Positions 1 to 6,727 of a stretch of 64,000 nucleotides of DNA are shown one piece after another (position 1 is the stretch's first letter; each line of letters begins with the position of its first letter). The stretch lies in assembly GCF_006770285.1 (NCBI RefSeq), contig NZ_CP017195.1:124001-188000 (forward strand), read 5' to 3'. Made by a program: the position numbers and the translations under genes. A model generated the notes under the pieces. That model did no database searches. It saw only the letters and a list, made by a program, of their open reading frames with translations, and was not told the origin of the DNA. Source of the stretch: Lactococcus paracarnosus (GTDB taxonomy: Bacteria > Bacillota > Bacilli > Lactobacillales > Streptococcaceae).

Positions 1-257
1 TGCAATATGAGACTTTTATTTTTGATTTAGACAGTTATGATAAAAAACCTGTGATAAAAGGTTATAAAAACTTTTTTGAAGATGATCTAACACTTGCTAT
101 AGAGGTTGAACGAAATCAGGGAGTTAATAATATTTTTGAGCAGCTCAATCAGCAAAATATCAAAGTTTTTTCTATGCGTAATAAGTCAAATCGATTGGAA
201 GAATTATTTTTGAAAATCACCGAAGACAAACATCAGATGGAGGAGGGGAATGTTTAG
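1..257 (+). CDS. ABC transporter ATP-binding protein, C-terminal end (5' partial)
   Basis: An open frame enters from the left edge (first full codon at position 3) and ends at 257. Only about 84 residues are visible, rich in charged residues and ending in a helical tail (motif RLEELFLKITED), as in the C-termini of ABC-2 type exporter ATPases; Walker motifs lie outside the window. Its stop codon overlaps the start of the next gene, an ABC-2 permease, by 8 bases. The assignment therefore rests on the tail and the neighbour. The pair would form an ATP-driven exporter whose substrate cannot be told from the sequence. Confidence 0.75.
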   Translation, partial: QYETFIFDLDSYDKKPVIKGYKNFFEDDLTLAIEVERNQGVNNIFEQLNQQNIKVFSMRNKSNRLEELFLKITEDKHQMEEGNV

Positions 258-1020
258 TATCTACTTTACAGCACTAAAAAGCTTAGCAGTTAAGGAAACC
301 AACCGTTACCTACGGATATGGGTTCAAACTTTAGTCCCACCTGTTATTACAACCTCTTTATATTTTGTTATTTTTGGAAAAATGATTGGTGGTCGTATTG
401 GTGATATGGGCGGCTTCTCCTATATGGAATTTATTGTACCAGGTTTAATTATGATGTCCGCAATCACAAGTTCTTACGCAAATGTTTCTTCATCTTTTTT
501 TTCTCAAAAATTCCAAAAAAATATTGAAGAGTTATTAGTTGCACCTGTGCCCACACATATTATTATTTGGGGATTTGTTATTGGTGGACTGGGGAGGAGT
601 ATCTTAGTTGGGACGTTGGTTACAGTCATTTCTCTATTTTTTGTTCCACTTCATGTTTATTCATGGTTTATTGTGGTGATTACATTGTTGATGACTGTCA
701 TTTTATTTTCATTAGCAGGTTTAATTAATGGTGTTTTTGCACAATCTTATGATGATGTTTCAATTGTACCAACATTTGTTTTACAGCCATTAACTTATTT
801 AGGTGGTGTATTTTACGACATTTCAAATTTGCCGCCATTCTGGCAGGCAGTATCGAAAATTAATCCAATTGTTTATATGATTTCAGGATTTCGTTATGGA
901 TTTCTTGGAACGACAGATGTACCAATTATGGTTTCAACTATAATATTAATCCTTTTTATCATTGTTCTTTATGCAATCTGTTATTATTTAGTAGATAGAG
1001 GGAAGGGATTAAGAAGCTAG
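250..1020 (+). CDS. ABC-2 type exporter permease (YadH/DrrB-like)
   Basis: A 256-residue integral membrane protein with about six hydrophobic segments, the usual size of ABC-2 permeases. The stretch from about residue 55 (YMEFIVPGLIMMSAI) and the late motif QPLTYLGGVFYDISNLP followed by NPIVYMISGFRYG are hallmarks of the YadH/NodJ/DrrB family. The start overlaps the upstream ATPase frame and is preceded by GGAGGGG a few bases away, so the two are translationally coupled. It should act as the membrane half of an exporter of a lipid, glycan or drug; the substrate is unknown. A strong terminator follows about 110 bases downstream. Confidence 0.9.
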   Translation: MFSIYFTALKSLAVKETNRYLRIWVQTLVPPVITTSLYFVIFGKMIGGRIGDMGGFSYMEFIVPGLIMMSAITSSYANVSSSFFSQKFQKNIEELLVAPVPTHIIIWGFVIGGLGRSILVGTLVTVISLFFVPLHVYSWFIVVITLLMTVILFSLAGLINGVFAQSYDDVSIVPTFVLQPLTYLGGVFYDISNLPPFWQAVSKINPIVYMISGFRYGFLGTTDVPIMVSTIILILFIIVLYAICYYLVDRGKGLRS

Positions 1021-1130
1021 GTTTAGAAGAGTGTTTATTTGAAAACAGAAACTATCATCTATTTAACTGTGAATATTAATATTAAAAAATTATGTTTCAT
1101 ATAGAAGTTAAATGACTTCACTTGGGTTGG

Positions 1131-1176
1131 AAAAAGAGTCGGGTATCTGTTAAATAGATATCCGACTCTTTTTTTA
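1131..1176. terminator. Strong hairpin terminator, probably bidirectional
   Basis: An 18-bp stem with one G-U pair (arms AAAAAGAGTCGGGTATCT and its complement) and a 7-base loop, flanked by A and T runs on both sides. It can end transcription of the ABC exporter from the left and of the minus-strand remnant at 1181-1240 from the right. Confidence 0.85.
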
Positions 1177-1180
1177 ATAG

Positions 1181-1240
1181 TTATTTTAAACTATCAATTC
1201 TATTAATCAATTCTTTATCTGTCGTTCTAATTCCAATTAC
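1181..1240 (-). pseudogene. 3'-terminal remnant of a minus-strand gene
   Basis: Read on the minus strand, this stretch encodes VIGIRTTDKELINRIDSLK followed by TAA at 1181-1183, directly in front of the terminator at 1131-1176. Nothing upstream continues this frame: the sequence changes abruptly near 1240 into plus-strand coding sequence. It looks like the last codons of a deleted gene that still sit next to their original terminator. No family can be assigned from 19 residues. Confidence 0.5.
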
Positions 1241-1241
1241 C

Positions 1242-1388
1242 TGTACAGAGGTTTATTTTTTTCGAAGATATCAAGAATTAGTAAATAGAATTGTTGGAAT
1301 TATTGATAATGACAGTGAAATTAGTAATGGAAACCTTAAAGTTGCTATTGCAATAGAATGTCTTTGTGAGTTGTGGGAGAATAGCTGA
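1242..1388 (+). pseudogene. 3' remnant of the small partner gene of an ATPase module
   Basis: An open plus-strand frame without a plausible start encodes about 48 residues, ending VAIAIECLCELWENS, and its TGA overlaps the ATG of the next gene (TGATG). Such a short helical protein overlapping a P-loop ATPase resembles the middle component of three-component ABC-like (ABC-3C) modules or other small defence-operon partners, but this is inference from architecture. The 5' part was lost at the junction near 1240. Confidence 0.45.
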
Positions 1389-1984
1389 TGAAAGTAGAAA
1401 CTCTTAAAATAATTGACTATATAAGTAAGACGGCAACAAGTTATAGTTTTTCTTCGGGAACAAATATTATCGTAAGTGATGGGAACAAAATAGGTAAGTC
1501 TAGCTTAGTAAAATCAATTTATTATACACTTGGATTTGATATTAAACAGTTTCCAAGTGGTTGGAATGTAAAAGATAAAGTACTACAGATAAGCATAAAA
1601 ATGGCTAGCGGACATTCACATAGGATAACACGTCAGGGAGATACTTATAAAGTGGATTCTGAGAGTAGTGGAATGGATAAAAACACTAAATATTTAGCGC
1701 TTTATCTGATTTACTTTGCATTAATTGATAGATTTGGTGCTTATCGTCTTCCGTTTTGTATGGATTCATTTACAAAAAACGAAATATCAGAAGAAACTGC
1801 AAGAAAAAATTTTTCAGCTATAAGCAAACATTTTTTACCATTAAAAAACCAAGTTTTCTTTTCAGTGGTGACTGATAATTTAAAGTATTTAGATAATAAA
1901 AATGATTATAAAATAATTCAGATTGAAGAACATCAGTTAAACAAAGAAGACTATGATGCATTAAGTTTAAGTGTATTAAAATGA
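1388..1984 (+). pseudogene. SMC/RecN-like ATPase with an internal deletion
   Basis: A 198-residue frame. Residues 1-50 match the N-terminus of RecN/SMC-type ATPases, with a P-loop near residue 34-41 (GNKIGKSS). Residues from about 100 on match the C-terminal half of the same kind of protein: a segment YLALYLIYFALI, then the Walker-B-like patch LPFCMDSFTKNE, then a short strand and helix. Proteins of this type are normally 500-700 residues, with a long coiled-coil insert that is missing here between about residues 85 and 100. The frame is kept, so an in-frame internal deletion is likely. Together with the upstream remnant it looks like a dead defence or repair module; an active short ATPase is a less likely alternative. 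Confidence 0.5.
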
Positions 1985-2346
1985 CACTTATAGGGGGGGG
2001 TGTATTATTTCATTAGACAGATAAAAACTCTATCAAATTTCGATAGAGATGACTAGTCTATTTTATGGTGTTAATGCAATCCATTTTAACGGATTTTAGT
2101 CCATTTTCATGGAAGGTCTAATCTTGAGAATGTTGATATAGAGGGATTTGTTAGTGTTAGCTATTCTTTATTTTAGATAAGAAAGTTCTCAAAACGTTAA
2201 GTCCATATATTTTGACTGTTAAAGAGTATTGAAGCAATTATATCAATAAGCATAAATTAAAAAACAATCCCCTCTCATCGGGATTGTTTTTCGTTACCTG
2301 TTTCGCCAAAAGTTGTGATTTTCGTTGTGATTTTTATAGGAGGGAA
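1985..2346. other. Gene-poor scar region
   Basis: No open frame of useful length and no ribosome binding site followed by a gene was found on the plus strand. The stretch carries a run of eight G at about 1992-1999 and the terminator at 2259-2292. It also holds copies of a GTTGTGATTTT motif at 2313-2334 that recur further right beside the integrase remnant. Confidence 0.5.
2259..2292. terminator. Hairpin terminator of the minus-strand peptide unit
   Basis: Stem AAAAACAATCCC paired with GGGATTGTTTTT around a short loop, with A and T runs on both sides. It is the first terminator met by transcription from the minus-strand promoter at 2428-2456, giving an expected RNA of about 165 nt. Confidence 0.8.
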
Positions 2347-2400
2347 TCAGGAGTGTAGTAGTACCAAAGGCTCACCGCCACATGATTCTACTTCTGCCAT
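2347..2400 (-). CDS. 17-residue peptide with its own promoter, RBS and terminator
   Basis: Minus-strand frame MAEVESCGGEPLVLLHS followed by TGA. It is far shorter than genes normally called, but its setting is complete: a consensus promoter (TTGATA, 17 bp, TATAAT), AAAGGAGAA six bases before ATG, and a terminator about 55 bases after the stop. The peptide is acidic at the start and hydrophobic near the end, has a single Cys, and has no signal peptide. It could be a regulatory leader, a signalling or modified peptide, or part of a small RNA whose product is the RNA. It lies beside integrase debris, so it may belong to a former mobile element. I do not recognise it. Confidence 0.5.
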   Translation of the reverse strand: MAEVESCGGEPLVLLHS

Positions 2401-2427
2401 GATAAATTCTCCTTTTCTTTATGATTC

Positions 2428-2456
2428 ATTATACTTCATGAAGCCAATTATATCAA
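2428..2456 (-). promoter_or_regulatory. Consensus sigma-A promoter for the 17-residue peptide
   Basis: On the minus strand TTGATA (plus 2451-2456) and TATAAT (plus 2428-2433) are separated by exactly 17 bp. The predicted start of transcription is near 2421, about 20 bases before the peptide's ATG. Confidence 0.75.
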
Positions 2457-2514
2457 GGGTTTTCAGCGTTTTCTTGTTTTTGTGATTTCACTAAAAATCA
2501 TGATATTTCACTGA

Positions 2515-2597
2515 AAAGTTGTGCCTTTTGTTGTGAACGTTTAGATAATAATAGCAAGGCTTCACAGGCCTTTTGAAAATGTAAAGTTGTGCCTTTT
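2515..2597. repeat. 15-bp direct repeat beside integrase remnant (possible att or arm sites)
   Basis: AAAGTTGTGCCTTTT occurs at 2515-2529 and again at 2583-2597, and related GTTGTG motifs lie at about 2313, 2324 and 2530. The second copy ends a few bases from the stop codon of the integrase fragment, where attachment-site cores of integrative elements often sit. This is inference from position; no matching far end is visible in the window. Confidence 0.4.
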
Positions 2598-2600
2598 AAG

Positions 2601-2720
2601 TCACACAAGCAGTGGTAAATCATTTAGGATTTTAACTGCTTGCTGTTTTTGAGATGAAATTAGATATGTGTAAATTTCACTTGTTGTACGCGGGTTAGCA
2701 TGTCCTACTCTAGCCATGCT
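2601..2720 (-). pseudogene. Tyrosine integrase, C-terminal fragment
   Basis: The minus strand encodes a tail starting MARVGHANPRTTSEIYTY and ending ILNDLPLLV before TGA at 2601-2603. The GH motif followed about ten residues later by Tyr in a T-S-E-I-Y-T-Y context is the catalytic end of phage-type tyrosine recombinases. Only about 38 codons survive; a stop lies directly upstream and the sequence changes at about 2722 into an unrelated terminator. The remainder, normally about 380 residues, is absent. This marks a former integrative element or prophage. Confidence 0.75.
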
Positions 2721-2724
2721 TTAG

Positions 2725-2762
2725 ATAAAAAATATTGAAGAGACAGTAATCTCTTCAATATT
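2725..2762 (-). terminator. Minus-strand terminator of the truncated membrane gene
   Basis: A perfect 13-bp inverted repeat (AATATTGAAGAGA and its complement, 6-base loop) followed on the minus strand by TTTTTT. It lies about 95 bases past the stop of the membrane-protein remnant at 2855-3120. Confidence 0.8.
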
Positions 2763-2854
2763 CTGGTGTTTGATGAAGTAATCAATTTATTAGCCACATA
2801 ACCTTAATTAATGCGTATTTAGAGAGTGTTTTGACTTTTCTTACATTACCATTA

Positions 2855-3120
2855 TTATAGATTAATAGCTATTGCAAATGTTATACATGTAGCGTTCATA
2901 AAAGCCATAATTAAAGATAAGAAGAGGAGAGGAGCAAATAAACCAGAAATGAATAAAGTAACTGTGATAATATAAATAAAGTTTTGGTTTTTAAAAATCT
3001 TGAATTTCAATATCCTTTTTTTTATTCTCGAAAAGTGATAAATAAATAGTGAAAGGGACACAAAGAATATCGCATATATCAGTATAGCCCAATATCCTAA
3101 TGCTGAAAACGAGACATTGG
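2855..3120 (-). pseudogene. Truncated membrane-protein gene
   Basis: A minus-strand frame of about 85 codons ending at 2855 encodes three hydrophobic segments separated by a basic loop (SRIKKRILKFKIFKN), so it is an integral membrane protein end. The frame stays open upstream of a possible GTG at 3061 into hydrophobic sequence (GYWAILIYAIFFV) and then meets a stop at about 3140, without a start codon that has a ribosome binding site. The 5' part seems to have been lost. The protein family is not recognised. Confidence 0.45.
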
Positions 3121-3179
3121 ACAGTGTGGTAGATAGTGGATACTACGAAGCGGCCTTAAGATGGACGATAGTAAATGGC

Positions 3180-3371
3180 CCGTCATAGTGCGTTCTTTTG
3201 AACAGGCATGACGGTATGCCGTGAATTATATATATAAATGCAGGTGATGTGGTAGGCTAGGGTTGCGCTTTAACCTTAGCTACCACATCACCGACAAGAG
3301 CCGAAAATAGCAAGATAAGTTTAATAGGTTAACAAATAGGATAACTGATTAGCTGATTTATTAAACTTATC
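3180..3371 (+). promoter_or_regulatory. Structured leader of the WxL gene: three inverted repeats
   Basis: Three hairpins lie in the 225 bases before the WxL gene. The first has arms 3180-3186 and 3208-3214 with an inner GTTC/GAAC. The second spans 3243-3292, about 21 bp with one bulge and one G-U pair. The third is a perfect 13-bp inverted repeat, GATAAGTTTAATA at 3314-3326 against 3359-3371. None is followed by a T run, so they are not simple terminators. They could form an untranslated leader that controls or stabilises the mRNA, or include protein operators. Confidence 0.5.
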
Positions 3372-3405
3372 GATGATATTTTTATGAAAGAAAGGTAACA
3401 ACAAT

Positions 3406-4215
3406 ATGATTAACAAAAAATTAGTAGCACTGACAGGCGCAGCAACTTTAGGCTTAGCCCTAATCCCACTTACTAGCATAGCAGCAGATAATGTTGCTGG
3501 TACCTTGAATTCATATGCATACGTAGGATTTACTGTAGACAACTCGCCTAAAAAACCACTAGATCCGAACGATCCTGTCAAACCTGATGGTACACAAACA
3601 GCAGTTACTCCAGATAGCATGGTCCCTGGTAAAAATAACATGGAAGGAACATCAGGACCACTAAGCATCGATTTCGCCTCATCATTTAATTTTGGCGAAA
3701 AAAATATTCTTTCATCAGGTCAACAAAGATATTTTGCAAAAGCACAAGATTATTTTGTTGAGAAAGCTCAACCAAGGAAACAAGGTCCGCTTTTTGTTCA
3801 GGTAACTGATGTACGTGAAGGGGAAGCAAAAGGCTGGAAACTTCAGGTGAAAAGAACGGAATTTAAAACAGCGGATGCTAAGTCGGAACCGCTAAAAGGT
3901 GAAGTACTCAAAGGTGTTGAGCTCAAAATTAGTAATGGTAATGTACTTGATGGGCAGAACGCTGTTAGTCCTGCTGGTTTATCGCCTACTGCTACCACTG
4001 GAGATGTTTTAATAAGTGATACTGATGCTAACGTTATGACTGCGGGCGCAGGTCAAGGTCATGGGTCTTGGTTATACCGCATGGGTTCGAAAGATAAAGA
4101 TAAAGATACGTCAGGAACCAGTGTAACATTGACTATTCCGGCAAATACAACACTACTAGCACAGGCTTACACAGCGACACTAACGTGGACTTTAACTGAC
4201 GGGACTGTTCAGTAA
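3406..4215 (+). CDS. WxL domain surface protein
   Basis: A 269-residue secreted protein. Residues 1-27 form a signal peptide (basic start, hydrophobic core, cut after about ADN). The C-terminal two thirds form a WxL domain: the first WxL motif is GWKLQV at about 144 and the second, LTWTLTDG, lies at the extreme C-terminus, both in the expected positions. A Pro/Asp-rich linker (residues 48-75) links the signal peptide to the domain. WxL proteins attach non-covalently to peptidoglycan of low-GC Gram-positives. GAAAGGTAAC precedes ATG. The next gene, a DUF916/DUF3324 protein, is the usual partner and sits 2 bases away, so the two form an operon. Confidence 0.93.
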   Translation: MINKKLVALTGAATLGLALIPLTSIAADNVAGTLNSYAYVGFTVDNSPKKPLDPNDPVKPDGTQTAVTPDSMVPGKNNMEGTSGPLSIDFASSFNFGEKNILSSGQQRYFAKAQDYFVEKAQPRKQGPLFVQVTDVREGEAKGWKLQVKRTEFKTADAKSEPLKGEVLKGVELKISNGNVLDGQNAVSPAGLSPTATTGDVLISDTDANVMTAGAGQGHGSWLYRMGSKDKDKDTSGTSVTLTIPANTTLLAQAYTATLTWTLTDGTVQ

Positions 4216-4217
4216 GT

Positions 4218-5309
4218 GTGAGAAAGTTAGTATATATGTTGTTAAAAAAGAAACAAATGCATCTGCTTATCCTGGCTTTTGCCTTACTCGCTTGCCTTGC
4301 ATCAGCTAGACAGGTTTCAGCCTCTGTCATGAATTTTGCAGTAGAAACACATATTCCTGACAACCAAGTAGATAAGTCAAAAACTTATTTTGATTTGAAG
4401 ATGGCACCGGATCAAAACCAGACGGTGACAACGACTTTAAAAAATACGACCGATAAAGCAGTAACCGTAGAAGTTACGATTAACTCGGCCAAGACAAATA
4501 GTAATGGGGTGATCGAGTATGGCAAAAATACGATCCCAACTGATGCGTCGCTTAAGCATCCGCTAGATAGCTTAATGACGGGGCCATCAAGTGTTACTTT
4601 ATCACCCAATGAGTCAAAAGATGTCACCTTTCTAATTAAGATGCCGAGTGACGCCTTTGATGGCAAGATTTTGGGCGGGTTGACCTTCCAGCAAAAAACA
4701 AGTGAAGTCACACAAGATGCAAGTAAATCCGGCACAAGTATTCAAAACGAATACGCCTATGCTATTGCGGTTGTCTTACGTGAAACAGACACACCTGTTT
4801 TTCCAAATTTAAAGCTGCTGACTGTCAAACCTGGTCAAGAAAATTATCGGAATGTGATCCATGCGACGATTCAAAACGATCAGGCAGCCATCTTGTCTGA
4901 TGTCAAAGTCGATGCTAAAGTCTATGCAAAAGATGGAAAAACGCCAATCTACACGTCGGTTAAAAACGAGTTACAGGTAGCCCCTAATACATCATGGGTC
5001 TATCCGATTTCATTAGAGAATACTAAGATGGAGCCGGGAACCTATACTTTACGCATGAAAGTCTCAGGGACATCTGATAAGAAAAGCAAGACCTGGACCT
5101 TTAGCAAGACCTTTAAAATCGCTGAAAAAGAAGCGCGTGAGCTCAACAAATCAGCTGTCGATGTCAAGGCCAATACAAATACTAAGTCGACTAACTGGCT
5201 ACTAATCGCCGTTATTTGCTTAATCATTTTGGTGGTCATCTTGATTATCCTGTTTTTATTAAAAAACAAGCGAGAAAAGCAATCAGTTGATAATAACAGC
5301 CACGATTAA
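4218..5309 (+). CDS. WxL-locus membrane-anchored protein (DUF916/DUF3324)
   Basis: A protein of 363 residues from GTG 4218 or 357 from ATG 4236; both lie in frame and neither has a strong ribosome binding site, so coupling to the upstream gene is likely. It has a signal peptide, a DUF916 beta-sandwich (about residues 38-155, with NTTDKAVTVEV and LSPNESKDVTF), a DUF3324 domain (about 165-300) and one C-terminal transmembrane helix (NWLLIAVICLIILVVILIIL) with a basic tail. This is the standard companion of WxL proteins, known to bind peptidoglycan and host matrix in related bacteria. Larger loci usually hold several WxL genes; here there is only one pair. A terminator follows at once. Confidence 0.93.
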   Translation: MRKLVYMLLKKKQMHLLILAFALLACLASARQVSASVMNFAVETHIPDNQVDKSKTYFDLKMAPDQNQTVTTTLKNTTDKAVTVEVTINSAKTNSNGVIEYGKNTIPTDASLKHPLDSLMTGPSSVTLSPNESKDVTFLIKMPSDAFDGKILGGLTFQQKTSEVTQDASKSGTSIQNEYAYAIAVVLRETDTPVFPNLKLLTVKPGQENYRNVIHATIQNDQAAILSDVKVDAKVYAKDGKTPIYTSVKNELQVAPNTSWVYPISLENTKMEPGTYTLRMKVSGTSDKKSKTWTFSKTFKIAEKEARELNKSAVDVKANTNTKSTNWLLIAVICLIILVVILIILFLLKNKREKQSVDNNSHD

Positions 5310-5315
5310 AAATAG

Positions 5316-5350
5316 CTAAGCTTTAGGATTACCTAACGCTTAGTTTTTTT
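5316..5350 (+). terminator. Terminator of the WxL operon
   Basis: Stem CTAAGC/GCTTAG with an inner TTAGG/CCTAA arm, followed by seven T, seven bases after the stop codon of the DUF916 gene. Confidence 0.8.
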
Positions 5351-5569
5351 GTCGTTTTGTTATGATACAACCGACTAAAAGTAGGCTAGAAAAGGGTTAT
5401 ACAACATGGTCTGGAATTCCCATTTCAATTAATTGCCAAATTTTTATCAGTAGTTTATAATTTAAAATGAGAGTTGTTCAGCCTTCATCTGAGTTAATGC
5501 TCATACTAAAAAGAAGATGCCCTTAGGAGACTTTTTTAGGTTTTCTTAAGCTCACAAAGGAGAAACAAG

Positions 5570-6424
5570 ATGGCTTTAGCAGATACATATACCTTAAATA
5601 ATGGTGAAAAAATTCCTGTTGTTGGGTTTGGCACTTGGCAAACGCCCGATGGTGAGGTGGCAGAAGCTTCCGTCATCTCGGCTATTGAAGCAGGTTACCG
5701 TCATATTGATACAGCGGCTATCTATGGCAATGAAACGTCGATTGGTCATGGGATTGCTAAATCTGGCATCGCGCGTGAAGACTTATATGTGACAACTAAG
5801 TTATGGAATGATAACGTTACCTATGAGGCGGCAGCAGCGGCGATAGATGAAAGTTTGTCAAAACTTGGTCTTGACTATCTAGATCTTTACTTGATTCATT
5901 GGCCAAATCCTTCGGCAATTCGTGAAACGATTGGGTTTGAAAAACGTAATGCTGACGTGTGGCGTGCCATGGAAGATGCGGTTCGTGCTGGTAAAATCAA
6001 ATCAATCGGTATCTCTAACTTCCGTGAGCATCACATCGAAGCCTTGCTGAAAACAGCTGAGATATTACCAGTTGCCAATCAACTTTACATCAATCCAAGT
6101 GATCAACAAGAAGCCGTTGTTGCCTATAATACAGCACATAGTATCTTGACACAAGCCTACTCACCTTTAGGACGCGGTGAACTTTTGGCAGTGCCAGCCT
6201 TGGTTGAGATTGCTGAAAAACATGGCAAGTCGACTGCACAAGTGATCCTAAAATGGTCACTACAAAAAGGCTTTCTACCATTGCCTAAATCAGTGACACC
6301 ATCACGGATTATTGAGAATGGCAATTTGTTTGATTTTGAGCTATCAGACCAAGACATTACCTTGATAGATGGCCTTCATGGGGCAGGTAGCTTGACAAGT
6401 AATCCTGACGAAGTCGGACATTAA
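5570..6424 (+). CDS. Aldo/keto reductase
   Basis: A cytosolic NADPH-dependent reductase of 284 residues, full length for the AKR family. Seen directly: GYRHIDTAAIYGNE (catalytic Asp and Tyr near 47-52), TTKLWN with the catalytic Lys near 80, the LDLYLIHWP signature near 106-114 with the catalytic His, and the C-terminal cofactor patch LPKSVTPSRIIEN. The start is fixed by AAAGGAGAAAC before ATG. It is monocistronic. The closest functional type is 2,5-diketo-gluconate or methylglyoxal reductase, but substrate cannot be assigned by sequence alone. Confidence 0.92.
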   Translation: MALADTYTLNNGEKIPVVGFGTWQTPDGEVAEASVISAIEAGYRHIDTAAIYGNETSIGHGIAKSGIAREDLYVTTKLWNDNVTYEAAAAAIDESLSKLGLDYLDLYLIHWPNPSAIRETIGFEKRNADVWRAMEDAVRAGKIKSIGISNFREHHIEALLKTAEILPVANQLYINPSDQQEAVVAYNTAHSILTQAYSPLGRGELLAVPALVEIAEKHGKSTAQVILKWSLQKGFLPLPKSVTPSRIIENGNLFDFELSDQDITLIDGLHGAGSLTSNPDEVGH

Positions 6425-6446
6425 GCCGTCTTATGAGCACAATCAC

Positions 6447-6474
6447 TTGAAAAACTTAAGATATTTGGTATAAT
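6447..6474 (+). promoter_or_regulatory. Promoter of the manganese-riboswitch P-type ATPase gene
   Basis: TTGAAA at 6447-6452 and TATAAT at 6469-6474 with a 16-bp spacer, a few bases before the riboswitch aptamer. Confidence 0.75.
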
Positions 6475-6484
6475 AAAGAAGAAC

Positions 6485-6596
6485 TCAAGGGAGTAGCAAG
6501 CAGTTTATCTGCGTTTCTATCGTCATTACAGCCATAATTGGCTCGGTAGTTACTTAATTTGCGAGACTTGTAGCTGATGCTACAGGTCTCTTTTTT
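6485..6596 (+). ncRNA. yybP-ykoY manganese riboswitch with terminator
   Basis: The leader of the P-type ATPase begins with CAAGGGAGTAGC (6485-6496), the conserved P1/P2 start of the yybP-ykoY family, and continues through a variable arm to a second conserved part near 6538-6560. It ends in a terminator hairpin at 6563-6596 (GAGACTTGTAGC/GCTACAGGTCTC plus six T). In this family Mn2+ binding prevents terminator formation and switches on manganese exporters. A homologous riboswitch precedes the P-type ATPase gene yoaB in Lactococcus lactis. The RNA class was recognised by the motif and its context, not by a covariance search. Confidence 0.85.
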
Positions 6597-6727
6597 GATA
6601 ATGTCATGTTGCTTTGTAAAAAGCACGATGTGAGCTTGTTAAAAATGTCTTGTTACCTATTTGACCGGAGTTGACAACGAATAGGCAGTTATGCTGTCTA
6701 TAGCACTTATTATATAAGGAGAGTATT

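Noticed and set aside
2313..2600. CRISPR array
   Set aside because: The GTTGTG motifs are short, unevenly spaced and without uniform spacers; they fit integrase arm or att repeats better.
3321..3668. Open frame of 115 codons on the minus strand
   Set aside because: It lies antisense over the WxL gene, has no ribosome binding site and no recognisable protein motif; codon-position bias belongs to the plus-strand gene.
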